A stretch of 64,000 nt of DNA from Microbacterium caowuchunii. Its GTDB lineage: Bacteria > Actinomycetota > Actinomycetes > Actinomycetales > Microbacteriaceae. The stretch spans positions 2,480,001 to 2,544,000 of the forward strand of contig NZ_CP044231.1 in assembly GCF_008727755.1 (NCBI RefSeq), in the 5' to 3' direction. Below, one piece after another: positions 11,764 to 21,476 of this stretch. The notes under the pieces are model-generated. The model was not told the DNA's origin. It saw nothing but the letters and a program-made list of their open reading frames with translations, and did not search any database. A program made the translations under genes and the position numbers. Position 1 is the first letter of the stretch. The number at the start of each line of letters is the position of its first letter.

Positions 11764-12291
11764 TCATCTCCCGGACGGCACGACCGGACCGGCGGGCAGC
11801 GCCGCCCGCTCCCGCGCCAGCAGGCTGCGCTTGATCTCGAGCCCCCAGGCGAAGCCACCGAGCGCACCGCCGGTGCGCAGTACCCGATGGCAGGGCACGA
11901 ACAGGGCGGCGGCGTTACGCGCGCAGACGGACGCAGCCGCACGCACCGCACGCTCACTGCCGAGCTCGGCGGCGAACTGCGCATAGGTGAGCGGCGCGCC
12001 GGGAGCGATCCGGCGCAGGCCCCGCCATCCCGCCAGTTGCCCCGTGGTACCGCTCTGACTGACCTGGACCTCGTCGATCGCCGCGAGGTCCCCCGCATAG
12101 TAGGCGTGCACGGCGTCGAGGGCCGCGACGCCGCCCTCGACGACCTGCTCGGGTCGCTCCCGGGGCCGCAGGCGGCCGAGGATCGCTTCCGGGTCGGCTG
12201 TCCACCCGGACGCCAGCACCCGCTGATGCCCGTCCGCCAGCACCGTGAAGGGTCCGTCGGGGGTGTCGATCGTGTCGAGATGCGCGGTCAT
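11764..12291 (-). CDS. ogt: Methylated-DNA--protein-cysteine methyltransferase
   Basis: A protein of 175 aa. The acceptor-site motif PCHRVL (Cys134) and the following GG.LGGFAWG are those of O6-alkylguanine alkyltransferases. It removes alkyl groups from guanine O6 by irreversible transfer to its own cysteine. ATG at 12291 overlaps the stop of the Ada-AlkA gene (ATGA), so both are made from one mRNA. The arrangement equals the actinobacterial adaptive-response operon (Ada-AlkA plus separate Ogt/AdaB). Confidence 0.94.
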   Translation of the reverse strand: MTAHLDTIDTPDGPFTVLADGHQRVLASGWTADPEAILGRLRPRERPEQVVEGGVAALDAVHAYYAGDLAAIDEVQVSQSGTTGQLAGWRGLRRIAPGAPLTYAQFAAELGSERAVRAAASVCARNAAALFVPCHRVLRTGGALGGFAWGLEIKRSLLARERAALPAGPVVPSGR

Positions 12292-13769
12292 GGGTGGCTC
12301 CGTTCGGGAAGGGCGGGTGCGGGGGTGAGCGCACGCCACAGGTGCGCGGTGAGGTAGCTGCGCCAGGGGGCTGCGCGCTCCGTCCAAGCGGTCAGCGGGC
12401 GCGGCGCGTCGGGGAGTCCGAGCCGTGCCGCCCCGGTGCGGACGGCGACGTCTCCCGGCAGGAACACATCGGGGTCGCCGGTGACCCGCATCCTGACGTA
12501 GTCGGCGGTCCACGGGCCGATGCCGGGCATCGCGAGGAGGGCGGCGCGCTGCTCGTCCGGGTCTCCCCCGCTGTCGAGCACGAGGGTCCCTTCGCTGAGC
12601 TCCCGCGCCGCTGCGACGACCGCGCGGATACGTGCCCCCGGTCCGCGCAGCACCTCGGCGCCGTGCTCCGCGATGGCCGCCATCGTCGGGAAGAGCCGGT
12701 CCATGCCGTCGCCGCCGGGAAGGCGTTCTCCCAGGGCGTCGGTCAGCGCGGTCAAGGCGGTCCGGGCGGCTCCCACCGTGATCTGCTGGCCGATCATCGC
12801 GCGGACGAGCATCTCGTGGGGATCGACCGTGCCGGGCACGCGGATGCCGGGTACCGCCGCCACCCGCGCGGCGAGCTCGGGGTGCGCACGCAGCGCCTCA
12901 TCGACGGCAGCCGGATCCGCATCCAGGTCGAACAGTCGCCGCACCCTCGCGACGAGCTGGGGAAGGTCGGAGAGATGTGTGAGCCTCGCGTGCAGGCGCA
13001 GCGCGCCCTGTTCCCGACGGATCTCGAACCGGGCCACACCGCCCGCCAGGCGCAGTGTCCGTGCGAAGGAGTCGGGCGTCGCCACCTCCACGCCGGCGAT
13101 CGCGCGGGCCTGCATCCAGGCGAAGATCCCATCGAGATCGATCGGGGTGCGGTGGGCGAGCACGAGGTCTATCGCGCCGGGCGCGGCGGCGTGCTCCCCG
13201 CGGCGACGCGCGCGCAGCGCGAGCGGGGGCATCCCGAAGACCTCGCGGACCGTCTCGTTGAACTGCCGCACGCTCGCGAAACCGGCCGAGAACGCGACGT
13301 CGGCGGCGGGCATGTCCGTCCCGATGAGCAGCATCCGCGCGGTGTGCGCGCGGTGGGCGCGGGCGAGGGCGAGGGGTCCCGCGCCGAGCTCCGCGGTGAG
13401 CACGCGGGTGAGATGGCGGCTCGAGTACCCGAGACGGCGCGCGAGCCCCGGCACGCCTTCCCGCTCGACCACGCCGTCCGCGATGAGCCGCATGGCCCGT
13501 CCCGTGACGTCGCGGCGGAGGTCCCAGAGGGGTGAGCCCGGCGCCGCTTCGGGCAGGCAGCGCTTGCATGCGCGATATCCGGCCTCGTGCGCCGCGGCGC
13601 TCGTTGCGAAGAACGTGACGTTCGCCGGCAGCGGCGTGCGGGCGGGACAGCTCGGCCGGCAGTAGATCCCGGTCGTGCGGACGGCCGTGACGAAGTGCCC
13701 GTCGAACCGCACGTCGCGCGCGTGGATCGCGCGGTAACGCTCGTCGAAGGTCATCGCCGGCAGGGACAT
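12288..13769 (-). CDS. alkA: Ada-AlkA fusion: methylation-sensing activator and DNA-3-methyladenine glycosylase
   Basis: A protein of 493 aa with three parts. The N-terminal Ada metal-binding domain has Cys37, Cys41, Cys68 and Cys71. An AraC-type helix-turn-helix pair lies at about 90-190. The AlkA part is at about 205-490, with the HhH-GPD glycosylase motif ([13 protein letters not shown]) and the catalytic Asp in LPGDVAV. It senses methylphosphotriesters, probably activates its own operon, and excises alkylated bases. The O6-methyltransferase domain of enteric Ada is absent and supplied by ogt. ATG at 13769 is preceded by CAGGCT-N6, a weak leaderless pattern; ATG at 13754 is an alternative. 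Confidence 0.94.
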   Translation of the reverse strand: MSLPAMTFDERYRAIHARDVRFDGHFVTAVRTTGIYCRPSCPARTPLPANVTFFATSAAAHEAGYRACKRCLPEAAPGSPLWDLRRDVTGRAMRLIADGVVEREGVPGLARRLGYSSRHLTRVLTAELGAGPLALARAHRAHTARMLLIGTDMPAADVAFSAGFASVRQFNETVREVFGMPPLALRARRRGEHAAAPGAIDLVLAHRTPIDLDGIFAWMQARAIAGVEVATPDSFARTLRLAGGVARFEIRREQGALRLHARLTHLSDLPQLVARVRRLFDLDADPAAVDEALRAHPELAARVAAVPGIRVPGTVDPHEMLVRAMIGQQITVGAARTALTALTDALGERLPGGDGMDRLFPTMAAIAEHGAEVLRGPGARIRAVVAAARELSEGTLVLDSGGDPDEQRAALLAMPGIGPWTADYVRMRVTGDPDVFLPGDVAVRTGAARLGLPDAPRPLTAWTERAAPWRSYLTAHLWRALTPAPALPERSHP

Positions 13770-13983
13770 GCCTCCAGCCTGACACGCTCCGCGCTTCCCG
13801 GCTCGCGGTTTTCGGACACCACTGCCGGGCGCTCACGCAGCGCCCCACCGAGCCGAGGCGTCAGGTGGGCACGACCCGTGCACGAATCCGGGTGGCGGCA
13901 CGCCATCACGCACGCGCCGTAGCCCCGGCACGCCCACACGCCGTGGCTGCGGCAACCCCTCGCGCCGCCGGGTTCCGAGCCGC

Positions 13984-13989
13984 TAACGT
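13984..13989 (+). promoter_or_regulatory. -10 box TAACGT, leaderless start of the gene at 13996
   Basis: TAACGT, six bases, then ATG; no Shine-Dalgarno sequence. The rest of the 226-bp gap from 13770 shows no gene, only GC-rich sequence. Confidence 0.6.
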
Positions 13990-13995
13990 CGCGGG

Positions 13996-15435
13996 ATGGC
14001 CGAGATCACCGCGCAACCCCAGGAGTACGACCTCATCGTCATCGGGGCAGGGCCGGTGGGTGAGAACGTCGCGGACCGCGCTGTCCAGGCCGGCCTGTCC
14101 GCCGTCATCGTGGAGAGCGAACTGGTCGGCGGCGAATGCTCGTACTGGGCCTGCATGCCGTCGAAGGGCCTCCTCCGCGCCGGCGCGGTGCTCCGGGAGG
14201 CGATGGCGGTCGACGGTGCGTCGCAGGCGGTGACCGAGGACGTGGACGTGGCCGGCGTACTGCGGCGCCGGGACGCCCTCACGCACGACTGGGACGACGG
14301 ATCGCAGGTGGAGTGGCTGACCGGCGCGCACATCGACCTGGTGCGCGGGCACGGCCGGATCACGGCCGAGCGACGGGTGAGCGTGACGGATGCGGAGGGC
14401 ACCGTCACCGAGCTCGCCGCGCGGCATGCCGTGGCGGTGTGCACGGGTTCCGCGGCGCTCCTCCCCGACATCCCCGGCCTCACCGAGGTCGCGCCGTGGA
14501 CGAGCCGGGAGGCGACGGCGGCGCACCGCATCCCGCAGAGCCTCGCGATCATCGGCGGCGGTGTCGTGGCCGCGGAGATGGCCACGGCCTACGCCGACCT
14601 GGGCGCGGAGGTCACCCTCATCGTCCGGAGCACCCTGCTGGGTGGGATGGAGCCGTTCGCCGGCGACATGGTCGCCGATGCGCTCCGGTCCAGGGGCGTC
14701 ACCATTCGTTTCGGCGCCGAGGTGACGCGGGCACGACGGGCGGACGGCGCCACGGAGCTCACGCTGCGCGACGGCACGATCGTGCGCGCGGAGGAGGTCC
14801 TCGTGGCCACCGGGCGGGTTCCGCGAACCCAGGAACTCGGGCTGGAGAACGTCTCGCTCGAGCCGGGCGACTGGCTGGACGTCGACGACACGATGCGCGT
14901 GCGCGGCTCGGACTGGCTGTACGCCGTCGGCGACGTGACGCACCGGGCGCTGCTCACCCACCAGGGCAAGTACCAGGCGCGCGCCGCGGGTGACGTGATC
15001 GCCGCGCGGGCGCGGGGCACCCGGGTGGACGACGCCCCCTGGGGCGCGCACGTCGCGACCGCCGACCACGAGGCGGTACCGCAGGTCACGTTCACGGATC
15101 CCGAGGTCGCCTCGGTCGGGCTCACCGAGGCGGCGGCGCGGAGGGCAGGCCGCCGCATCCGCACCCTCGACTACGACCTGTCCTGGATCGCCGGCGCCTC
15201 GACCCTGAGTGACGACTACACGGGCCGGGCGCGGGCCATCGTCGATGAGGATCGGGAGGTCCTGATCGGCGCGACCTTCGTCGGACCGGGCGTGGCCGAG
15301 ATGCTCCACGCCGCCACGATCGCGATCGTGGGCGAGGTGCCGCTGCGCCGGCTCTGGCACGCGGTACCGTCCTATCCCACGCTCAGCGAGGTCTGGCTGC
15401 GGTTCCTCGAGGAGTACGGCCGTCCCACCCCCTGA
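13996..15435 (+). CDS. FAD-dependent pyridine nucleotide-disulfide oxidoreductase (dihydrolipoamide dehydrogenase-like)
   Basis: A protein of 479 aa. The FAD dinucleotide fold is IGAGPVGENVA. The redox-active pair is CSYWAC (Cys48, Cys53), followed by MPSK. The NAD fold is IIGGGVVAAE, and the second FAD motif is YAVGDVT. The dimerisation domain ends in YPTLSE, where dihydrolipoamide dehydrogenase, glutathione reductase and mercuric reductase-like members usually have HPT..E. The catalytic-base His is therefore Tyr460 here. The enzyme probably reduces a quinone or small disulfide rather than lipoamide, and no 2-oxoacid dehydrogenase genes are adjacent. Confidence 0.88.
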   Translation: MAEITAQPQEYDLIVIGAGPVGENVADRAVQAGLSAVIVESELVGGECSYWACMPSKGLLRAGAVLREAMAVDGASQAVTEDVDVAGVLRRRDALTHDWDDGSQVEWLTGAHIDLVRGHGRITAERRVSVTDAEGTVTELAARHAVAVCTGSAALLPDIPGLTEVAPWTSREATAAHRIPQSLAIIGGGVVAAEMATAYADLGAEVTLIVRSTLLGGMEPFAGDMVADALRSRGVTIRFGAEVTRARRADGATELTLRDGTIVRAEEVLVATGRVPRTQELGLENVSLEPGDWLDVDDTMRVRGSDWLYAVGDVTHRALLTHQGKYQARAAGDVIAARARGTRVDDAPWGAHVATADHEAVPQVTFTDPEVASVGLTEAAARRAGRRIRTLDYDLSWIAGASTLSDDYTGRARAIVDEDREVLIGATFVGPGVAEMLHAATIAIVGEVPLRRLWHAVPSYPTLSEVWLRFLEEYGRPTP

Positions 15436-15494
15436 CGCCCGCCCGTCCGGATACCCGGCATCCCGCCGGCACCCGGCGGCCCGCCGGGGAAGGA

Positions 15495-15549
15495 CGATCG
15501 CCCCGGACGAGGGGATCCGTGGCAGGACCGTCCTCATCCGGGGCGATCG
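15495..15549. terminator. Long hairpin terminator between convergent genes
   Basis: A 13-bp perfect stem (15495-15507 with 15537-15549) plus 4 further pairs after one mismatch, with a 19-base loop, sits 60 bp after the reductase stop. A second small hairpin (GGACGCGG 15561-15568 with 15575-15582) lies next to the purH stop. Together they separate the two convergent transcripts. Confidence 0.7.
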
Positions 15550-15589
15550 CCCTCGTCCCGGGACGCGGTGGGATCCGCGTCCGTGGGGA

Positions 15590-17197
15590 TCAGTGGTAGA
15601 AGTGCCGCTCCCCCGTGAAGAACATGGTCACTCCGTGCTCGCGGGCCAGGGCGATCGTCTCCTCGTCGCGCACGGATCCGCCCGGCTGCACGATCGCGGA
15701 TACACCCGCGTCGAAGAGCACCTGCGGGCCGTCGGAGAACGGGAAGAAGGCGTCGGACGCGACCACCGAGCCGCTCGCGCGGTCTCCCGCGCGTTCGACC
15801 GCGAGTCGGCAGGAGTCGACGCGGTTCACCTGGCCCATGCCGATGCCGACCGTGGCGCCGTTCTTGGCGAGCACGATGGCGTTCGACTTCACCGAACGAC
15901 AGGCCTTCCAGGCGAAGATGAGGTTCGTCATGTCCTCACCCTCCGGGCGCTCACCCGCGACGAGCTCCCAGTCCTTGGCGACCGACTCGATGTCCTGCGG
16001 GAAGCGGTCGGCCTCCTGCAGCAGCAGACCGCCGGAGACGAGCCGCACATCCATCGGCTCCTCCTTCCAGTCCGCGGGCAGCTGCAGCACGCGCAGGTTC
16101 TTCTTCAGGCGGAAAAGCTCGAGCGCCTCCGGTTCGAAGTCGGGCGCGATGATGACCTCGGTGAAGATCTCGCGGAGGTTCTCCGCCATCTTCAGGGTCA
16201 CCGTGCGGTTCGCCGCGATCACACCACCGAAGGCCGACACCGGGTCGCACTCGTGCGCCCGCACGTGCGCGCTCGCGATCGGGTCCAGCGCGTTGGGCGC
16301 GGAGACCGCGATCCCGCACGGGTTCGCGTGCTTGACGATGGCCACGGCGGGCTTGACCATGTCGAACGCCGCACGCAGCGCCGCATCCGCGTCGACGTAG
16401 TTGTTGTAGGACATCTCCTTGCCCTGCAGCTGCGTGGCCTGCGCGATGCCGTGACCACCGACGCGGGTGTAGATGGCCGCCCGCTGGTGGGCGTTCTCCC
16501 CGTACCGGAGGGTGGCCAGTCGTTCCGCCTTGATGGTCAGGTGCGCGGGGAGCTCCTCCCCCTCGGCGAGAGTCCCCTCGGCGAACCAGGTCGCCACCGC
16601 ACGGTCGTAGTTGGCCGTGTGCGCGAAGGCACGCGCGGCGAGTTCCTTACGCTGCGCGAGCGTCGTCCCGCCCGTGCCGATCGCCTCGATGATGGCGGGG
16701 TAGGACTCCGGGGAGACCACGATGGCGACGTTGGCGTAGTTCTTGGCCGAGGCGCGCACCATCGCGGGCCCGCCGATGTCGATCTGCTCGACCACGGCGT
16801 CACCCTCGGCGCCGGAGGCGACCGTCTCGACGAACGGATAGAGGTTCACGACGACGAGCTCGAACGGGGAGATACCGAGCTCGTCCAGCTGCCGCTCGTG
16901 ACCCTCGAGACGCAGGTCCGCCAGGAGACCGGCGTGCACACCGGGGTGCAGGGTCTTCACGCGGCCGTCGAGCGACTCCGGGAAGCCGGTGACGGAGGAC
17001 ACATCCGTGACCGGGTAGCCCGCGTCCCGGATGGTGGACGCGGTCGATCCCGTCGAGACGATCTCGACGCCCGCGCCGGCAAGGGCCTCGGCGAGCGCCA
17101 GCAGGTCGGTCTTGTCGCTGACCGAGACGAGGGCGCGCCGTACAGGGACGGTGTCGCGGTGACGGTAGAGGGACGGATCGTGACTGGGCCCGGCCAT
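15590..17197 (-). CDS. purH: Bifunctional AICAR transformylase / IMP cyclohydrolase
   Basis: A protein of 535 aa, the normal PurH length. The N-terminal MGS-like IMP cyclohydrolase domain begins [11 protein letters not shown] and contains STGSTA and TLHPGVHAG. The AICAR transformylase domain has KHANPCGIA and the C-terminal [10 protein letters not shown]. It performs the last two steps of de novo IMP synthesis. ATG at 17197 has GGAG about 5 bases upstream. purN lies 34 bp upstream on the same strand, so they form an operon. Confidence 0.97.
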   Translation of the reverse strand: MAGPSHDPSLYRHRDTVPVRRALVSVSDKTDLLALAEALAGAGVEIVSTGSTASTIRDAGYPVTDVSSVTGFPESLDGRVKTLHPGVHAGLLADLRLEGHERQLDELGISPFELVVVNLYPFVETVASGAEGDAVVEQIDIGGPAMVRASAKNYANVAIVVSPESYPAIIEAIGTGGTTLAQRKELAARAFAHTANYDRAVATWFAEGTLAEGEELPAHLTIKAERLATLRYGENAHQRAAIYTRVGGHGIAQATQLQGKEMSYNNYVDADAALRAAFDMVKPAVAIVKHANPCGIAVSAPNALDPIASAHVRAHECDPVSAFGGVIAANRTVTLKMAENLREIFTEVIIAPDFEPEALELFRLKKNLRVLQLPADWKEEPMDVRLVSGGLLLQEADRFPQDIESVAKDWELVAGERPEGEDMTNLIFAWKACRSVKSNAIVLAKNGATVGIGMGQVNRVDSCRLAVERAGDRASGSVVASDAFFPFSDGPQVLFDAGVSAIVQPGGSVRDEETIALAREHGVTMFFTGERHFYH

Positions 17198-17231
17198 GGG
17201 ACTCCTCGGTTCAGGGGTGGTGCTGGTCTGG

Positions 17232-17822
17232 TCAGATGGCGGATGCGGCGAGGTCGAGCTCGCCGGTGGCGATGCGCCGGACGACGTCGATGAGCAGACG
17301 GCGTTCGACCGGCTTGATGCGGTCGTGCAGGCTGTGCTCGTCGTCGCCAGGGAGGATCGGGACGCGCTCCTGCGCGAGGATCGGGCCGGTGTCCACACCG
17401 TCGTCGACGACGATGACGCTGGCCCCGGTTTGGGTGGCCCCGGCCGCGAGCGCGTCGCGGACGCCGTGCGCCCCGGGGAACTCCGGAAGGTATGCGGGGT
17501 GGGTGTTGATCAGGCGGGGAGACCAGCGCGCCACGACAGCGGCGGGCAGCAGCCGCATCAGCCCGGACAGGACGACGAGGTCGGGGGCCCACACCTGGAG
17601 CTGACGGTCGAGCTCCTCGCCCCACTCCTCGCGCTCGGCGGCGCCGCGCCACGGGACGACGAAGCTCGGGATACCGAACTCCTCCGCATGGGCGAGGCCG
17701 TCGGCTTCCCGGTCCGCGCCGACGACGATCACTCGGGCGGGGAATTCAGGGGACGCCGCCGCCTCCAGGAGGGCTCGGAGATTCGAGCCTGTGCCGGAGA
17801 TGAGGACGGCGACCGTGAGCAC
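17232..17822 (-). CDS. purN: Phosphoribosylglycinamide formyltransferase
   Basis: A protein of 196 aa. The start SGTGSNL, the substrate loop LSGLMRLL, the catalytic [18 protein letters not shown] region and the DTGPILAQ motif identify PurN. It transfers the formyl group of 10-formyl-THF to GAR in purine synthesis. The GTG start lies 6 bases after a TAGACT box and lacks a Shine-Dalgarno sequence, so it appears leaderless. purH follows, and a DUF6350 gene lies upstream on the same strand. Confidence 0.96.
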   Translation of the reverse strand: MLTVAVLISGTGSNLRALLEAAASPEFPARVIVVGADREADGLAHAEEFGIPSFVVPWRGAAEREEWGEELDRQLQVWAPDLVVLSGLMRLLPAAVVARWSPRLINTHPAYLPEFPGAHGVRDALAAGATQTGASVIVVDDGVDTGPILAQERVPILPGDDEHSLHDRIKPVERRLLIDVVRRIATGELDLAASAI

Positions 17823-17828
17823 GAGGCA

Positions 17829-17834
17829 AGTCTA
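17829..17834 (-). promoter_or_regulatory. -10 box TAGACT, leaderless start of purN
   Basis: Read on the minus strand, TAGACT is followed by 6 bases and the GTG of purN. It gives purNH a promoter of its own despite the same-strand gene 40 bp upstream. Confidence 0.6.
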
Positions 17835-17862
17835 GCCACGCGGCCGGTCTTCCTCCGGGCCG

Positions 17863-19143
17863 TTACGGAGCCTCGTCGGACCACCCGTCTCGGCCGGGGG
17901 TCGCGGCATCCGGAGTCGGTGTCGTCTCCTCACCCGGACGCCGGCGTGGGGCGAGCAGCAGGATGCCGGCGCCGAGGCCCACCTCGATCCCGATCGCCAG
18001 GGCGAGCGCGGCCGGGTCGGGCCCGACCTCGCCGAGGCGTCCGGGACCGAGCGCGCCCGATGCGAGCACGGCGAGCAGTGCCGCGCCGAGCGCCGCGAGC
18101 ACGCCGATCGTCGCCGTGAGCGCGATGAGCAGACCGGTGGACTCCGCGTCCGCCTGGCCGCCGCGCGGGGACAGGCGCGACCGCACGGCCCATCCGGCGA
18201 ACGCTCCGGCCGCCACCGGGAGCAGGACGAGCGCGAGCAGCCACGGGGAGGTGCTCTCCGGGAGGACACCGAGGATGGGGATGCCGGGCAGGATCCCCAG
18301 CTGGGTACCGCCCGGTGCCACGACGGCTCCCGCGCCGAGGGCCACTCCGGGACCGGCGACGAACGCGAGCGCCCAGACGATCAGGGTCGGCAGGTACAGG
18401 ATCTGGCCGAGCCCCATGACCACCGCTCCGAGTCCGTCGAGGTTGGCGGACTGCGAGAGGGCGACGATCTGGGGACCGCGGACGACGAGCACGACCGCGA
18501 GGGCGAGAGCGGCGATGCCGCTCAGGGAGGTGAGGACGATGGCGCCACCGCGCGCCGCGAGGCTCGGGAACTCGGGCCAGGCACCCGGCCGGGTGTCCAG
18601 ACGTGTGCGCAGCTCGTCGATGATCCCGTCGTCGCCGTCCGACCAGGCGACCCGGACGGCACCGCCGAGCACCCCGACCCCGTAGAAGGCGGAGGGGAAG
18701 AGGATCGCCTGCCACAGTTCGACCCGCACGAGAGCCGCGGCGCCGGTGATCGCCACCAGCGTCGCGAACGCCGTGAACACGAGGAGGCCGGTCACCACGC
18801 CGGTCACCCAGGCACCGGAACGGGCTGCGCGCGCGCCGGAACGCGCCGCGAACAGGAACGTGAACGCCGCGAAGCCGAGCGGGGGCAGGGAGACCGCGAA
18901 GCCGGCCAGTGCGGGATCGATCCCGGTCTGCGCGAGGTACAGGTCGGGCAGCGTGACGTGCAGGGGGACCGCGTGTCCGAGCTGCCAGATCGCGGCCGAC
19001 GTCTGCCAGACGGCGCCGAGATCCAGGGCGCCGAAGACGACGATCCACAGGATGGTGAGGGGCGCGACCGCCACGGCGACGCCGACGGCCGCGGCGACGA
19101 GGGAGTCGAGCGCGGAGAGGAGGGAGACGAGGACGCGGTGCAT
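17863..19143 (-). CDS. DUF6350 family multi-pass membrane protein
   Basis: A protein of 426 aa with about ten hydrophobic helices separated by short loops and a Gly/Thr-rich hydrophilic C-terminus. It matches what I recall of DUF6350, an actinobacterial family usually found next to purN/purH, as here. No enzyme motif is visible. ATG at 19143 follows GGAGG after one base, which is an unusually short spacing. A TAGGGT box 9 bases upstream may serve as promoter. A transport role linked to purines would be inference only. Confidence 0.85.
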   Translation of the reverse strand: MHRVLVSLLSALDSLVAAAVGVAVAVAPLTILWIVVFGALDLGAVWQTSAAIWQLGHAVPLHVTLPDLYLAQTGIDPALAGFAVSLPPLGFAAFTFLFAARSGARAARSGAWVTGVVTGLLVFTAFATLVAITGAAALVRVELWQAILFPSAFYGVGVLGGAVRVAWSDGDDGIIDELRTRLDTRPGAWPEFPSLAARGGAIVLTSLSGIAALALAVVLVVRGPQIVALSQSANLDGLGAVVMGLGQILYLPTLIVWALAFVAGPGVALGAGAVVAPGGTQLGILPGIPILGVLPESTSPWLLALVLLPVAAGAFAGWAVRSRLSPRGGQADAESTGLLIALTATIGVLAALGAALLAVLASGALGPGRLGEVGPDPAALALAIGIEVGLGAGILLLAPRRRPGEETTPTPDAATPGRDGWSDEAP

Positions 19144-19233
19144 GCCTCCTCGACCCTACCCACGGGTCACCGCAGGCCCGGCCCGGCACGCAGAGGGGTG
19201 CCGGGCGGCGTAGCCTGTAACGCTGGAGGAATC

Positions 19234-20691
19234 ATGACCGCACACGTAGAGACCGACGTCCAGCCCCAACCCCGGAACGGCTTCGACCGTTTCTTCGAGA
19301 TCACCCGCCGCGGGGCGACTCTCGGCGGCGAAGTGCGCGGGGGCGTCGTGACCTTCGTCGCGATGGCGTACATCGTCATCCTGAACCCGATCATCCTCTC
19401 CAGCGGGGTCGACGTCGACGGGCAGCAGCTCGGGTTCGCCCAGGTGGCGGCCACGACCGCACTGACGGCCGGGGTCATGACGATCCTCTTCGGCCTCGTC
19501 GCGCGGATGCCGTTCGCTTTCGCCGCCGGGCTCGGCATCAACTCCTTCCTCGCGGTCGCCGTGGTCGGCCAGGTGACCTGGCCGGAGGCGATGGGCCTGG
19601 TCGTGATCAACGGTCTCCTCATCGTGCTGCTGGCCGCCACCGGCCTGCGCCGGCTCATCTTCGATGCCGTGCCCGTGGCGCTGAAGACCGCGATCACGGT
19701 CGGCATCGGCCTGTTCATCGCCTTCATCGGCTTCGTCAACGGCGGCTTCGTCACCGCCACCGGCGCGAACTCCCCGCCCATCGGACTCGGGATCGAAGGC
19801 TCCGTCGCGACCGTCCCGGCGGTCCTGTTCGTCCTGACCGTCCTGCTCATCGCGGTCCTCCTCGCCCGGAAGGTCAAGGGCGCCATCCTCATCGGCCTCG
19901 TCACGGGAACCGTCGCCGCCGTGATCATCGAGGCGATCTGGAAGATCGGCCCGCAGATCGGTGACGACGGGACGGTCAACCCGGGCGGCTGGAGCCTCCA
20001 GGTGCCCGCGCTCCCCTCATCCGTGGTGAGCCTGCCTGACCTCAGCCTCATCGGCCAGATCAGCTTCGGATCGTTCGACCGGATCGGCGTCCTCGCCGCG
20101 ACGATGCTGGTCTTCACCCTGCTGTTCACGAACTTCTTCGATGCGATGGGCACCTTCACCGGTCTCTCCCGGGAGACCGGCCTGGCCGATCAGCAGGGCA
20201 ACTTCCCGCGTCTGCGTTCCGCGCTCGTGGTGGAGGGCGTCGGCGCCGTCGCCGGCGGACTGACCTCCTCGTCCTCGAGCACCGTCTTCGTCGAGTCCGG
20301 ATCGGGCATCGGGGAGGGCGCGCGCACGGGTGTCGCGAACCTCGTCACGGGCATCCTGTTCCTCCTGGCGATGTTCCTCACCCCGCTCACCTCGATCGTG
20401 CCCAGCGAGATCGCCGCGGCCGCGCTGGTCATCGTCGGCGGGATGATGATGGCGCAGATCCGCCACGTGGACCTGAGCGACTTCACCGTGCTCATCCCGG
20501 TGTTCCTCACCGTGACCGTGATGCCGCTCACCTACTCGATCGCCAACGGCATCGGCGCGGGGTTCGTCAGCTGGGTCGTCATCCGGAGCCTGTCCGGGAA
20601 GGCCCGGGAGATCAGCCCGCTCCTGTGGGTGGTCGGGGCCGGATTCGTGGTGTTCTTCGCCCGTGGGCCGATCGAGATGCTTCTGGCCTGA
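19234..20691 (+). CDS. NCS2-family nucleobase permease (AzgA-like)
   Basis: A protein of 485 aa with 12-14 membrane helices. The motifs are those of the AzgA branch of NCS2 carriers: GGEVRGGVVTFVAMAYI, NPIILSS, FAAGLGINSF, and the TSSSSSTVFVESGSGIGEGARTG segment around residue 340-360 that contributes to base binding. This branch imports adenine, hypoxanthine or guanine with protons. GGAGGA lies 4 bases before ATG. It is divergent from the DUF6350-purN-purH group, in keeping with a purine salvage role. Confidence 0.92.
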   Translation: MTAHVETDVQPQPRNGFDRFFEITRRGATLGGEVRGGVVTFVAMAYIVILNPIILSSGVDVDGQQLGFAQVAATTALTAGVMTILFGLVARMPFAFAAGLGINSFLAVAVVGQVTWPEAMGLVVINGLLIVLLAATGLRRLIFDAVPVALKTAITVGIGLFIAFIGFVNGGFVTATGANSPPIGLGIEGSVATVPAVLFVLTVLLIAVLLARKVKGAILIGLVTGTVAAVIIEAIWKIGPQIGDDGTVNPGGWSLQVPALPSSVVSLPDLSLIGQISFGSFDRIGVLAATMLVFTLLFTNFFDAMGTFTGLSRETGLADQQGNFPRLRSALVVEGVGAVAGGLTSSSSSTVFVESGSGIGEGARTGVANLVTGILFLLAMFLTPLTSIVPSEIAAAALVIVGGMMMAQIRHVDLSDFTVLIPVFLTVTVMPLTYSIANGIGAGFVSWVVIRSLSGKAREISPLLWVVGAGFVVFFARGPIEMLLA

Positions 20692-20710
20692 GCCTCGCGC
20701 GCCGCGCCGC

Positions 20711-20750
20711 GGCGGGATGCCCCGCCGGGGCCCCGCCGGGGCATCCCGCC
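20711..20750. terminator. Intrinsic terminator after the permease
   Basis: A 14-bp stem, 20711-20724 with 20737-20750, has a 12-base loop that itself contains GGGGCCCC. It begins 20 bp after the permease stop. The stem contains GGGATGCCCC and its complement. No feature is seen in 20751-20895. Confidence 0.78.
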
Positions 20751-20895
20751 TCCGCGTGCACAACGGCACAGATCGACGCTGACGCGCCGCTCCGGATGCG
20801 GACAGCCGGGGTGTCGCGGACGATCCGTGCTGTCGTGCACGGCCATGACCGGCACGGGCCTACCCCGCAGCGGTCAGCGCAGGCCGGGGACGGCG

Positions 20896-21336
20896 TCAGG
20901 CGTCGAACGGCTCCAGCAGGAAGATCGCGATCCGGCGATCGGTCCTCTTCTGGTACTCGTCGTAGTCGGGCCAGACCGCGACCGCTCGCGCCCACCACTC
21001 GTCACGCTCGGCGCCGTCGAGCTCACGCGCCCGGTAGTCGCGGCGGACCGCACCATCCTGGAGCTCCACGTGCGGATGCTTGCGGATGTTCCCGCCCCAC
21101 GCCGGCTCGTCCGGGTCCCCGCCCTTCGAGGCGACGACCAGATAGCGCCCGTCATGCTCGACGCGCATCAGGGCGGTCTTTCGCAACGCGCCGGACTTCG
21201 CCCCGACGGTGGTCAGCACGATGATCGGCACCCCGCGCAACTCGTTCGCCTCGGTGCCGCCGGAGGCCTCGTAGCGTTCGGCCTGCGTGCGGGCCCACTC
21301 GGACGTGCTCGGCTTGTACTCTCCGGTCAGCGGCAT
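20896..21336 (-). CDS. Nitroreductase/deazaflavin-dependent oxidoreductase (DUF385, Ddn-like)
   Basis: A protein of 146 aa with the split beta-barrel of the F420H2-dependent reductase family: [45 protein letters not shown]. Relatives use the deazaflavin F420 to reduce quinones or nitro compounds. TAGCCT and 6 bases precede ATG at 21336, without a Shine-Dalgarno sequence. It is a single gene facing the sucD terminator. A second, shorter family member is encoded at 56037. Confidence 0.88.
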   Translation of the reverse strand: MPLTGEYKPSTSEWARTQAERYEASGGTEANELRGVPIIVLTTVGAKSGALRKTALMRVEHDGRYLVVASKGGDPDEPAWGGNIRKHPHVELQDGAVRRDYRARELDGAERDEWWARAVAVWPDYDEYQKRTDRRIAIFLLEPFDA

Positions 21337-21342
21337 GCGCCC

Positions 21343-21348
21343 AGGCTA
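21343..21348 (-). promoter_or_regulatory. -10 box TAGCCT, leaderless start of the gene at 21336
   Basis: On the minus strand TAGCCT is followed by 6 bases and ATG. No ribosome-binding site is present. Confidence 0.55.
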
Positions 21349-21410
21349 CCCGGGCTCAACCCGGTGCGGGCCGCGCACGCGAGACGGCGCATGCTCCCGG
21401 CACGTAAGAC

Positions 21411-21465
21411 GGAGGGGCGGATGCGGTGCCCACGCTGTCGCGCCGGGTCCCGCATCCGCCCCTCC
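21411..21465 (-). terminator. Terminator of the sucCD operon
   Basis: A perfect 16-bp stem, 21411-21426 with 21450-21465, loop of 23 bases, begins 12 bases downstream of the sucD stop. The arms include GGAGGGGCGGATGCGG and its exact complement. Confidence 0.85.
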
Positions 21466-21476
21466 GGGCGTGCCTG

